From contig JAGQWR010000133.1 of NCBI GenBank assembly GCA_020437105.1, forward strand, positions 1-48,125: 48,125 nt of DNA. The letters run 5' to 3'. The notes below the pieces were generated by a model, which was given only the letters and a program-made list of their open reading frames with translations, did no database searches and was not told the origin of the DNA. The stretch comes from Saprospiraceae bacterium (GTDB taxonomy: Bacteria; Bacteroidota; Bacteroidia; Chitinophagales; Saprospiraceae). This document shows positions 24,301 through 32,948 of the stretch, one piece after another. The translations under genes were made by a program, and so were the position numbers. The stretch's first letter is position 1; each line of letters opens with the position of its first letter.

Positions 24301-27300
24301 AAGGGTGACATCAAATACGCCTACTGTGTTATAAACAACAACCGGATTTTCTGCTGTCGAGGTAGCCGGTGTTCCACCCGGGAAAGTCCAGGACCAGCTG
24401 TCAACAGCTCCGATGGATTCGTCAAAAAATTCTACCTGTAGCGGCAGACAGCCTTCTGTGTTTTTACCCATAATGGCCGCAATTGGGGCAGCTCCTGCCG
24501 AAACCTCCTGCGTGAGCGTGTCGGAACCGCAATCGTTGGTGGCAATGAGCACCACATCATAGACGCCATCAAGTAAATAGGTATAGGAAGGATTGACATC
24601 GGTGGAGTTATTACCATCGCCAAAATCCCAGAAATAACTTGTGGCATTGGTGGTGGTATTGGTAAAATCGACCGTCAATCCGGTCGTGATCGTTGTAAAA
24701 GAAGCATCCGGAATATCATCGATGCTTATGAAATCTGTCAGGGTCAGGGTGTCACTTCCGGAGCTGTTTGTTGCAATCAGGGTGACGCTGTAAGTGCCTG
24801 CCACATCATAGCTTACTGTCGGATTAATAGCTGTTGAACTGGCCGGCACACCGCCCGGAAACTCCCAAAGGAAGGTTTCCGAATTATCGGAAGACAGGTT
24901 GGTGAAGTCAACAAGCAATGGGGCACATCCGGCAGTCGGCGAGGCAGAGAAATCTGCCAGCGGTTGAGTCGAAATGACCACCGGCAAAAAGGTGGTGTCT
25001 GCCCCACAATCATTCGATGCGATGAGTGTAATGAGGTATTCTCCATCCTCCGGGTAGGAGTAAGAAGGATCTGTTTCGGTACTGGTACTTCCGTCGCCAA
25101 AACTCCACTGATAGCTGGTGGCATTGGTGGAGGTATTGGTCAAGTCAACGGTATTTTCATCAACAGCCAGAAGGAAACCGGCAACGGGGCCTTCGTCCAC
25201 CGTCAGGAAATTGGGCATACTCAATGTGTCCGATCCAATCGGATTAAAAACAATGAGCGTGACATCGTAGGTGCCGGGATCGTTGTAGGTTACTTCCGGA
25301 TTTGGTTCGCTGGAACTGGAAGGGGTGCCACCCGGGAATGCCCACTGCCAGGCAACCACTGTTTCGGATGATTCGTCTGTAAATTGTACTGTCAGTGGCG
25401 TACAGCCATCTGTCGGTTCGGCTGTAAAGTCGGCTTCCGGCGGAAGCAGGTACAGCAAGCCACTGAAAAAAGTATTGCTACCACAGGCATTGGATACCGT
25501 GAGTGATACCTGGTAGAATCCTTCTTCATCATAGACATGAATCGGATTTTCTTGTGTGCTAAAATTGCCGTCTCCAAAACTCCACAGAAAGGTAGTGGCA
25601 TTCATGGAAGAGGTGTTTGTGAAGTGGATGGCATTGCCGATCAGCGTATAAGTAAAACTGGCAAAAGGGAAATTGTCAACTACCACATAATCCTGGAAGG
25701 TGACCGTGTTAGAGCCAGCGCCATTAATGGCTGTAAGGGTTACGTCAAAAGAGCCGGTATTCGGGTAAACCACCTGCGGATTCGGGAGGGTGGACGACGC
25801 CGGGATTCCGCCGGGGAAACTCCATATATAGTTGGTCGGAATATTCTGTGACATGTTTGTGTACTGTACCACCAAGGGGGCGCATCCGGAGGTCGGTGTG
25901 CCGGTAAAATCTGCTATTGGGGTAACAGGGACATAACAGTCACTGATCAGCCGAATGTTGTCCAGGTAAAGCGTGTTTCCATAAAAGGCAACATTTTCAA
26001 TCTTTATCCGCACACTTGGAGCTTGTGCATAGTCTGACAGATCAACAGAAATACAGGATGAACCGTAATTTCCGTCAAAACACCAATCTTCAGAAGTTAA
26101 GGGGAAGAATACTTCCGGTAAGAAGGGCCGGGTTGCAAAGTTGCCCGTTATGCCTGTTTCCACTCCTGTGAATACCTTGTCGGGATAGGTAATTCCCCCG
26201 TCGGTAGAAACATAGATTAGCAGAGAGTCGGTATTATTGAGCGTTCTTTTCGCGTAAGCGTGATCAAACTCCAGGCTGATCATATCGCGTCCTGTAAAAT
26301 CAAATACAGGCGAAATCAGCGCGTCCCGGTGATTCGAACCATTGTAGGCTGCGTTATCCATAAACATGACAGCACCTGCACCCTGTCGCGCAGAGGGCAC
26401 GAAGCCCAATTGCCAGGTTACAGCTCCATCCGGGTTGTTGATGGTCCAGCCGTTGAGGCCGGATTCAAATCCCTGGAGGTAGAAGAAATCAGAACCATTG
26501 CCCGGAGAGACGGTAATAAAGTTGGGAATGGTCAAAGTCTGGGTGCCGGTAGTGGGACTGGTAGTCGTCAGAGATACGCTATAAGACCCCGGAGCATTAT
26601 AAGTTACTGTAGGATTGGCATTGGTTGAAGTAGCAGGCGTACCCCCCGGGAAGCTCCAAGTCCAGGTTTCAGGAGCACCGCTGGACTGGTCATAAAAAGT
26701 CACCATACTTCCGGAACACAGCTGGCTGATATTAGACGTAAAACTCGGAATGACCGGTGTAGGCTCACATTTTTCGAGGCAGACTATGGTTGAGGTATAG
26801 GCATTTATTTCTAAAATGGATTGTTCAGACCAATTATTGGCCGTATTGAAAAATTGAGCTGACATGATGGTGGCCGGCGAACTATTATCATGGGTGGCAT
26901 TGAAGTTGTGGCCAATCACATGCGCGGAAGCTCTTCGGAGGTGATCTGCATTAAAGAAATAATCTATGACGAGGCTGTATCCATTTGGCGGCTCCGCACA
27001 GGCGCCTGCCTGAATACCGGCACCAAAGAGCACGCCATCCTGAAACTGTCGATTAGACCAAAGCTGGCCGAGATCATGGGGAAATAAAAAGCCGTTTGGT
27101 GCCCATCCGGAAAAGTTGGCCATCTGGGAAGGGACATCTGTTGGCTGCTGCCAGGGATCCAGGCTGGCAGCAGTAATTACGTAGAGCTCGGTAATTTCAA
27201 AAATGAAGTTATCTGAAAAAATGTCAATGAAATTTCCCTGGACATTGTTGATGATCCCGAGTAAGCGATTGCCTATGGCCGGAGTCGAGCCGTATTTTGG

Positions 27301-27945
27301 AAACATGTGTCCGTCTGACATCAGGGCCAGCCGGATCACAAAACATTCGCCGGCAATTCTTTGGGTACTTTCAGGGATGGTGATTTGGTGTCCGTGTTCT
27401 TCTGTTTCCAACATGGCACACATATTTCCCGGATGTGGGATAACAGCACTCTTTTCATAAACCACCATTTGATTGGTCGCAGCGCCATCGATCAGGTAGT
27501 GCAGCGGTTCTACATACCAGGTCTTTTTTCCGGATTCAATATAGCCGAATAACAAGCCCTGATCAATGGTAAGTCGGACTACACTTTCCGGATCATTTGC
27601 CAGACTGCCGGCATAGGTGACCGTTTCTTCTTTAGGGAAATAATGATCGCCATCGGAGCGGCGCTCACGCATTAAAAAGTAGGAGGCACGCAGATCGTTT
27701 TCAATTATTTCTACCTGCCAGTTGTATTCATTGCCCAGTTGTAAGCCAAATGATCGTTTTCCACCTTCCTGTTTGACAAACTGATCAATTTGGTCAAAGT
27801 CTATCTCGTAAACCTGGTATTCGGTAAAATTTTGATCCAGCGTTGGTGAAGAATGGCTTTTGAGTGAAATTCCGGAGAAAACCGGATTTTGGGCGTGGGC
27901 AAATACAGAAAACAAGAGGCAAATGCCAGGTAAAGTGAATCGCAT
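21340..27945 (-). CDS. Giant secreted PKD-repeat protein with a degenerate metzincin domain and T9SS sorting domain (paralogue 2)
   Basis: 2201 aa with the same plan as paralogue 1: signal peptide MRFTLPGICLLFSVFAHAQ; metzincin-like domain with HVIGHNFNATHD at H342 (catalytic Glu replaced by Val) and a TIMSAQFF Met-turn; one PKD; the FESGLNGWTINNPDG beta-sandwich segment; 18 further PKDs in the same alternating FPGG/FGDG scheme (19 in all, one A/B pair fewer than paralogue 1); T9SS sorting domain (VYPNPNNGQFYLVLEG ... FAYVKVIVD). One FPGG motif has become FQGG near the C-terminus. The N-terminal ~690 residues and the sorting domain are highly similar to paralogue 1, while the PKD arrays are more diverged. 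It should be exported by Sec, then by T9SS, and surface-attached or released. A strong terminator follows. Confidence 0.92.
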   Translation of the reverse strand: MRFTLPGICLLFSVFAHAQNPVFSGISLKSHSSPTLDQNFTEYQVYEIDFDQIDQFVKQEGGKRSFGLQLGNEYNWQVEIIENDLRASYFLMRERRSDGDHYFPKEETVTYAGSLANDPESVVRLTIDQGLLFGYIESGKKTWYVEPLHYLIDGAATNQMVVYEKSAVIPHPGNMCAMLETEEHGHQITIPESTQRIAGECFVIRLALMSDGHMFPKYGSTPAIGNRLLGIINNVQGNFIDIFSDNFIFEITELYVITAASLDPWQQPTDVPSQMANFSGWAPNGFLFPHDLGQLWSNRQFQDGVLFGAGIQAGACAEPPNGYSLVIDYFFNADHLRRASAHVIGHNFNATHDNSSPATIMSAQFFNTANNWSEQSILEINAYTSTIVCLEKCEPTPVIPSFTSNISQLCSGSMVTFYDQSSGAPETWTWSFPGGTPATSTNANPTVTYNAPGSYSVSLTTTSPTTGTQTLTIPNFITVSPGNGSDFFYLQGFESGLNGWTINNPDGAVTWQLGFVPSARQGAGAVMFMDNAAYNGSNHRDALISPVFDFTGRDMISLEFDHAYAKRTLNNTDSLLIYVSTDGGITYPDKVFTGVETGITGNFATRPFLPEVFFPLTSEDWCFDGNYGSSCISVDLSDYAQAPSVRIKIENVAFYGNTLYLDNIRLISDCYVPVTPIADFTGTPTSGCAPLVVQYTNMSQNIPTNYIWSFPGGIPASSTLPNPQVVYPNTGSFDVTLTAINGAGSNTVTFQDYVVVDNFPFASFTYTLIGNAIHFTNTSSMNATTFLWSFGDGNFSTQENPIHVYDEEGFYQVSLTVSNACGSNTFFSGLLYLLPPEADFTAEPTDGCTPLTVQFTDESSETVVAWQWAFPGGTPSSSSEPNPEVTYNDPGTYDVTLIVFNPIGSDTLSMPNFLTVDEGPVAGFLLAVDENTVDLTNTSTNATSYQWSFGDGSTSTETDPSYSYPEDGEYLITLIASNDCGADTTFLPVVISTQPLADFSASPTAGCAPLLVDFTNLSSDNSETFLWEFPGGVPASSTAINPTVSYDVAGTYSVTLIATNSSGSDTLTLTDFISIDDIPDASFTTITTGLTVDFTNTTTNATSYFWDFGDGNNSTDVNPSYTYLLDGVYDVVLIATNDCGSDTLTQEVSAGAAPIAAIMGKNTEGCLPLQVEFFDESIGAVDSWSWTFPGGTPATSTAENPVVVYNTVGVFDVTLSVSNALGTSTITETGLVVVSDVPVAGFTTATNGLQVDFTNTSVYGDTFEWNFGDGNLSNQSDPGHLYDADGDYLVTLIVTNECGSDTATQMVSVLIAPVADFAVKNGEGCVPFEAELIDKSTGTIDTWFWEFPGGIPATSSDPSPVVIYNAAGVYDITLTVSNAAGSNSITQTGIVIVGDVPSADFDFNLNGLQAAFTNLSQDGLTYDWDFGDGEFSTDADPFHNYTMDGEYLVSLIVTNDCGADTSTQLLSIVTPPTAAFSVQNNFGCAPLEVLFSDESSENVTGWAWSFPGGTPATSTDQNPVIIYNTAGVYDIALTVTNAAGESSINVGAIVFVQDVPNADFTNVVTGTLAEFTNNSTDANSYEWQFGDGNTSDEDNPAYTYDMDGTYEVLLIATNDCGADTSTQIVIIETPPTAGFSAETTMGCVPLLVQFTDESSENATNWNWSFPGGDPLTSNEQNPLVTYNTAGTYDVTLEVFNGAGMSTVTQSALIVAGDVPEAEFTSTVNGSQVDFMSTISGATEILWDFGDGNMSMEENPSYTYLADGVYVVTLTATNDCGSVTLEETILISTQVPVASFGAGQTAGCIPFTVTFENLSTLNPESFEWQFPGGDPLTSTDENPTVTYNNAGQYDVTLIAFNANGSDTLTISSYINVEEEPTADFSSVTMGNVVDFTNLSINADTYLWAFGDGNLSMEENPSYSYNQIGTFNGSLIATNACGSDTVLFEIVINVVIPTANFTAELQEGCVPLTVQFFDASENEPTAWNWIFQGGTPATSTEQNPLVTYNTAGVFSVTLTVNNLAGNNTLAQSGFITVGDVPTAGFSYVSDMTQVNFTNTSTGATSYMWDFGDDSSSSSISPSHTYTESGIYTVVLEATNECGTTTFTQMIEVIVDNISQIGFLDRFEVYPNPNNGQFYLVLEGKDLPTQKLQATLFTVLGQVILEENLNITTNKFTKAFDIQHLAKGVYILRLGANNKFAYVKVIVD

Positions 27946-28051
27946 AATTGGGAGATTTGGTGATTTGAAGACTCAAGCAGAGAAAACATGAGGCTTGATT
28001 TTTTGACTCTCCCCTAAGATACCGGATTTCAGGCCTTGATGAAATAATGAT

Positions 28052-28082
28052 CCGGCTTCTGCCAAAAATTAGCAGAAGCCGG
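28052..28082 (-). terminator. Stable hairpin downstream of the metalloprotease gene
   Basis: CCGGCTTCTGC and GCAGAAGCCGG form a perfect 11-bp stem around a 9-nt A/T-rich loop, about 36 nt beyond the stop codon at 28118. There is no long T-run, so it may act as an RNA-stabilising hairpin as well as or in place of a terminator. Confidence 0.6.
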
Positions 28083-28117
28083 AGGTCGGTTTAGGCTTGT
28101 TTAAGCAGGCCCGGCGT

Positions 28118-30395
28118 TTATCTTTTTACCACAGAAATGCCATCCAGTACCTTGCCTGTTTCGGCATCGCTTATCCGGACAAAATACAAACCATTTGGCC
28201 AATCGCCTGCCTGAAGTGTGATGTTTCCGTCGCTGATCTGTGTAGCTACGGATATTTGTTTTCCGGCAAAATCGAATAGTTCTACCCGAAATTTTTGCCA
28301 GTCGGTTTTTGTATTACTACGAATAAAAAACACCTCATCGGAGGGGTTTGGGAACACCTGAAATTGTGCAGACTCCGGGGCTTCAATCCGGATAGAGCGC
28401 ACATCTGTGAGGTTAAACGTGCCATCCTGATCAACCTGCCGAATCCGAAAATAATGGATACCTGCTTCCGGATTTTGAAAGGGATATCGGTATGTCTGGC
28501 TAAGGGTGGCATCTCCCAGAGAACCTACCTTGCCAATTGTTTGAAAATCTGAACCAGTGCGGCTATGCTCGATCAGGAAATGATCATTGTTTATTTCCGT
28601 GGCAGTTTCCCATTCCAGGAGTAATTGAAAATCCTGTGGGATTATTTCGAAGCGGGTAAATTCTACCGGCAGCGCACCCTGGTTTACGAGTAATTCGACA
28701 GAGACACGATTGTAGCCGGAGCAGAGAGTTGGATTAATTGCGGTGGAAGTCGGGTCGAGTGAAATAGTGATCGAGCCATCCGTTATCCAGTTGTTATAGG
28801 TAGCTTCATTTACCGAAAAGCAAACCCGGGTAGGAATGACGCAATCATTGGATGCGATTGTCTGGCCCAGGGTATTCCCATTTTCGTCTTTTACATTGAA
28901 AGTCTCTGTGCCCCCGCTGTGGTCTCCACGATAATAGACGCACACATCCAGGCTACCCGAACCTCCGGTTAGCGGAATAAAACTTTCGGTGATGACCACA
29001 TCTGTAGTATTGCCGGGGCCACTACTCGTATTTGTGTTGTAATTGGCCGAGCCCTGGTAAAAGGTGCAGCCGCTGCCGCAAATGACAGGTACCCGAAACG
29101 CATCCACGAGGCAGGCAGAACGATTCAGGAGGTAGGCGTTATATGCCTCATCCGAATTCCCGATAGCAGACCCGGTAGGATCGCCATTATAGGTTACGGT
29201 TGGGTTGGAATAGTAGGGGATACGGGTACAATTGAATCCCGCATCCGAACATTCTGAATTATAGGCCATGACTGTTCGCCACCTTTCGGCGGATGTGGCT
29301 CCGCCTGCAAAACCTTCCGGATTTACCCAGCCCCAGGCATAGCTGCATACGTTGCTCGGAGTAGAAGAATAGGCATAGCGGTCATGCCGGAATCCCACAT
29401 TATGGCCTAATTCATGCGACAGGGACAGGTTGGAAGTCAGGCATACATCATCCACACAGCTGAATGCGGAGTGGGAATAAAAATTATTTGGATCGACATT
29501 TACATTGCCGAGTCCGCAGCCACCAGTGTTTAAAACCATGGAAACCAGGTCAGCGTAGTAATAATCACGTAAATCATAGACCTCGTCGAGTATGCCGTCG
29601 CTCGCATTTTCCAATCGATCCAGATCTGTACTGAATGACCCAGACTCGGTATAAGTGACCATTGCGGCATGGGCCAGCGCATAGTTGTGTGTTACATTAC
29701 TGTTGGCGCAAATAGTATTTAATTCGGCGACAGCCATGGCAATTGCCGACTGGGCAGCAGCATCAGACCCTCCCAATGCGGTACGGGCACTTGGGGAATA
29801 GACCACCAGAATATCGAGTGTCAGTGCGCTGCAAGTTGCGCCGGCATCACAAACACCTACAATTCGTTGGGAGGATTGATCCTGTTCCGGGAGTCCGTTG
29901 AACGGGGTCTTGGGCGTGATTTTTTCACAATTCTCGTCACCGGCACTCCCTGCGTCTATTTGCAGGAGTTGGTAATGATCTGTTTCCGGCTGGGGCTTCA
30001 AGAGAAATACTTCGCCGGCGTCTGTTTGGATTTTGCCCCAAAAAACGCCTTCGGTTTGTGCGAAAACAGCATAGCCAAAGTCCTGGTCCTCCAGGCGGCC
30101 GATCCAGGCTTCCGAGCCATTCGGATAGACCTCTCCGCGTACTTTTTTGGACAAAAAAGGCTTGGTCAGGAAACAGATTGATCAGGATTTCCTCCTGATC
30201 CTGCCAGGGAGTGAGTTGCACATCCGAAGCCCGGAGTATTGTATAATCCGTCAGGGTCTGGTCTGCGTATCGCCAGGCTGGATGCTCATTTGCGCTATGG
30301 ATCAGAGGGTGTATAGGTTGCTGTCCGAAGATTCCTGAAATGAATACAAAAAGCCAACAGGCTACGGTTAAGCTGAAGCGTGCTTGATTAATCAT
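28118..30395 (-). CDS. Secreted reprolysin-type zinc metalloprotease with T9SS sorting domain, apparent frameshift
   Basis: Two overlapping frames make one protein. The 5' frame, from ATG at 30395, gives a signal peptide (MINQARFSLTVACWLFVFIS) and a propeptide ending LFPDQAFFVQK. The 3' frame continues at RGEVYPNGSEAWIGRLEDQD with no signal peptide of its own. The switch lies at TTTTTTGTCCAAAAAAG (about 30142-30157), where one base too many in a T6 or A6 run explains the break. Downstream: metzincin domain with intact HELGHNVGFRHD and a TVMAYNSEC Met-turn, a beta-rich segment (CTFYQGSANYNT onward), a fibronectin-like segment (LLLEWETATEINNDHFLIEH) and a sorting domain (FQVFPNPSDEVFFIRSN). Unlike its giant neighbours this enzyme keeps its catalytic Glu. 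It is either a sequencing error or a genuine inactivating indel. Confidence 0.82.
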
Positions 30396-30592
30396 GTGTT
30401 GTTTGCTTGGGAAACTTTTTATTTACGCAAAAACGGAACGAACTAAAGGGGGGAATTAGGGGGAGTGGATTCGTTTTAAAAGGACGATAAAGGTCCTTTC
30501 AGGTTTTGGGAGCGTTGAAAGCTTAAATATATGATTTTTGTCTGAAATGGAAATCATTTGGTACTACTGCTATTGCGGTGTAACTTCGCCGA

Positions 30593-31816
30593 ATGAATTG
30601 GCCTCTGCGTATTGCGCGGCGATATCTTTTCGCCAAAAAGTCTTCCAACGCGATTAACATTATTACCGGAATTTCCATCCTGGGGATTACCATTGGTACT
30701 GCTGCGCTTATTTTGGTTCTGTCGGTTTTTAATGGTTTTGAAGACCTGATTACGGGCTTGTTCAGCAATTTTAATCCAGACATCAAAGTTGTTCCGGCGA
30801 AGGGGAAAACCTTTGAACCGGATTCGGTTCAGCTTGCTGAACTTTGGAAGTTGGAAGGCGTAGCAGTTGTGTCGCAATCTCTGGAGGAGGTGGCCTTTTT
30901 TGAATATGAAAACAGCCAGGACTTTGGGATATTAAAAGGGGTAGATCGTTACTACCATGAGGTGACCGGAATTGATTCTACCATCCGGGAAGGGCGGTAC
31001 CTGTTTGAAGAAGATGGGCGGGATTTTGCTGTTCTGGGCGTGGGGATGCGCAATAAACTTTCCGTGAATTTGGGTAAGGTACTGACAACCGTTTCTATAT
31101 ACATGCCCAAGCAGAATCGGGTCGGTCCGATGGAGAATCAGTTTCGTAAGAAGTTTGTTTATCCGGGTGGGACCTTTGTGATCCAGCAGGATTTTGATAA
31201 TCAGTATGTGCTGTCTTCGCTCGAATTTGCCCGTTCCCTGATGGGCATGCCGGGGCAGGTCAGTGCACTGGAAATCAAATTAAAGCCCGGTGCCAGTGAA
31301 TCGACTGTTGCGAATGGTATCCAGGCTATTTTAGGACCAGATTTTATCGTTCGAAACCGCTATCAGCAAGATGAGGCTTTTTTGAAGTTGATGAATATTG
31401 AAAAGTGGATGAGTTATGCTATTCTTTCGCTTACGCTTCTGATGGTCGCTTTCAATATGATTGGTGCCTTGTGGATGATTGTACTGGAGAAGCAAAAAGA
31501 TATTTCTATTCTCAAATCAATGGGCGCAACGGATATTAGTGTGCGCAATATTTTTCTCTCACAGGGTTTGATGCTCTGTTTTCTGGGGATGATACTTGGA
31601 TACATTCTGGCGATAGGCTTATATCTGCTCCATATTAATCTTCCGAACGGATTGATTTCTATTCCGCAGGGTTTTGTGGTAACGGCTTATCCTGTTAGCC
31701 TCCGGCTGGCTGATTTTTCAGTTATTGCTGTGACAGTTATTTCCATTGGCTTTTTAGCTTCCCTGCTTCCGGCGCGGCGAGCGATGCGGGTACCGGCGAT
31801 CATTCGGGAGGAGTAG
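30593..31816 (+). CDS. ABC transporter permease of the LolC/LolE (FtsX/MacB-like) family
   Basis: A 407-aa inner-membrane protein with the family pattern: an N-terminal segment (MNWPLRIARRYLFAKKSSNAIN), a first membrane helix (IITGISILGITIGTAALILVL), a ~220-aa periplasmic domain, then three helices near the C-terminus (MSYAILSLTLLMVAFNMIGA; LMLCFLGMILGYILAIGLYLL; FSVIAVTVISIGFLASLLPA) and the closing ARRAMRVPAIIREE. Such permeases work with an ATPase that releases lipoproteins from the inner membrane; no ATPase gene is adjacent, which is usual in Bacteroidota. It is the first gene of a co-directional run extending to polyphosphate glucokinase. Confidence 0.9.
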   Translation: MNWPLRIARRYLFAKKSSNAINIITGISILGITIGTAALILVLSVFNGFEDLITGLFSNFNPDIKVVPAKGKTFEPDSVQLAELWKLEGVAVVSQSLEEVAFFEYENSQDFGILKGVDRYYHEVTGIDSTIREGRYLFEEDGRDFAVLGVGMRNKLSVNLGKVLTTVSIYMPKQNRVGPMENQFRKKFVYPGGTFVIQQDFDNQYVLSSLEFARSLMGMPGQVSALEIKLKPGASESTVANGIQAILGPDFIVRNRYQQDEAFLKLMNIEKWMSYAILSLTLLMVAFNMIGALWMIVLEKQKDISILKSMGATDISVRNIFLSQGLMLCFLGMILGYILAIGLYLLHINLPNGLISIPQGFVVTAYPVSLRLADFSVIAVTVISIGFLASLLPARRAMRVPAIIREE

Positions 31817-31872
31817 CCGGGGATTGTCTGGATTTGTATATTTGTGTTTCTTTTCAGAAAAGATGGTAGAAG

Positions 31873-32247
31873 ATGGAGGAAGACTGGTCGTTGGATTTTG
31901 AATGGTTGCGGGTTCGGCATCTGATTAAGGATCAATTAGGCCGAAAGGAATTGCCCGACTTGAACGCCATTCTTTTTCTGGTAGGGGTGCAGGAGCTTGG
32001 GCGCTGGAAATCCCGGTTTACCAAAGAAGAGAAGCAAGATTTGATGCATGTGGCAATCTGTCGATTGTTGAGTTATGACGGGTATTATGCTTTTAAGGGA
32101 CGTGATGCCGATGGTTGGCCACATTATGATATCATAAAACCTTTTAGTGTAAAAGGCATTAAAGACCAGTCAGTGGTTTTAAAAGAAAATATTATCCGCT
32201 ATTTCAATGAATGGGAAGCGGAAAATGGCATTTCAGAAGAAGAATAA
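31873..32247 (+). CDS. Conserved hypothetical cytoplasmic protein
   Basis: A 124-aa protein with no recognised catalytic motif or signal. The sequence is rich in Trp, Asp and Glu, mainly helical, and contains LPDLNAILFLVGVQELGRW and DGYYAFKGRDADGWPHYD. It looks like one of the small family-specific Bacteroidota proteins found near lipoprotein-export or cyclophilin genes. It sits 56 nt after the permease and 15 nt before the first cyclophilin gene, probably in one transcript. Function unknown. Confidence 0.75.
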   Translation: MEEDWSLDFEWLRVRHLIKDQLGRKELPDLNAILFLVGVQELGRWKSRFTKEEKQDLMHVAICRLLSYDGYYAFKGRDADGWPHYDIIKPFSVKGIKDQSVVLKENIIRYFNEWEAENGISEEE

Positions 32248-32262
32248 AATAGAACTTAGTTT

Positions 32263-32916
32263 ATGAAAAAATTGATCATTGGTGGCTTGGCCGCCTTCGT
32301 TTGGCTCGCGGCTTCATGTGGATCTTCTACCCGAATCGCGTTAATTGAGACCGAGTACGGCAACATGAAGGTTGAATTGTCGGATCTCACTCCGCAACAC
32401 CGTGATAATTTTGTGAAACTTGTAGAAGAAGGATTCTACGACGATTTACTATTCCACCGGGTGATTAGTGGTTTTATGATTCAGGGCGGAGATCCTGATT
32501 CGCGGGAAGCAAATGCCCAACAGCCTTTAGGTGGTGGTGGTCCGGGATATACCGTACCTGCTGAAATCGTTCCGGAACTTATTCATGTTAAAGGAGCGCT
32601 TTGCGCAGCCAGACAGGGGGATGCGGTAAATCCGGCGAAAGCCAGCTCTGGTTCGCAGTTTTATTTGGTTCAGGGCCAGGCAGTAGATGCGGCTATGCTC
32701 GATGGATTAGAGCGCCAAAAAAGCATGAAATATACGGAGGCGCAGCGCGAGGCATACGCTAATACGCCCGGAACACCCTTCCTGGACCAGGAATACACTG
32801 TTTTCGGTATGGTGATCGAAGGCCTGGACGTTATTGATAAAATTGCCGCAGTGCAAACCGCTGCTGCTAATCGTCCGGTTCAACCTGTGCGCATGAAAAT
32901 CCGGATGATTAAATAA
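32263..32916 (+). CDS. Cyclophilin-type peptidyl-prolyl isomerase lipoprotein
   Basis: A 217-aa protein with signal peptide and lipobox (LAASC, Cys at residue 19), so membrane-anchored in the periplasm. The cyclophilin core follows: YGNMKVELSDLTPQHRDNFVKL, FYDDLLFHRVISGFMIQGGD (the FHR catalytic Arg region), SGSQFYLVQG, and YTVFGMVIEGLDVIDKIA. It catalyses proline cis-trans isomerisation in envelope proteins. The insert QGQAVDAAMLDGLERQK ... EAQREAYANTPGTPFLDQEY between the SQFY and FG motifs is also present in the next gene, marking tandem paralogues. The next ORF begins one base before its stop ends. Confidence 0.93.
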   Translation: MKKLIIGGLAAFVWLAASCGSSTRIALIETEYGNMKVELSDLTPQHRDNFVKLVEEGFYDDLLFHRVISGFMIQGGDPDSREANAQQPLGGGGPGYTVPAEIVPELIHVKGALCAARQGDAVNPAKASSGSQFYLVQGQAVDAAMLDGLERQKSMKYTEAQREAYANTPGTPFLDQEYTVFGMVIEGLDVIDKIAAVQTAAANRPVQPVRMKIRMIK

Positions 32917-32948
32917 TGCGGGGTTTTCAGGAACGTATTTTATTTAAA

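Noticed and set aside
14237..27460. Numerous plus-strand ORFs of 60-220 codons across the giant PKD genes
   Set aside because: They are antisense shadows of the minus-strand PKD repeats, recur with the repeat period and show no family features.
28118..30154. The metalloprotease as a separate cytoplasmic protein starting at TTG 30154
   Set aside because: It would lack a signal peptide although it ends in a T9SS sorting domain; the missing signal and propeptide lie in the overlapping frame upstream, so a frameshift is more likely.
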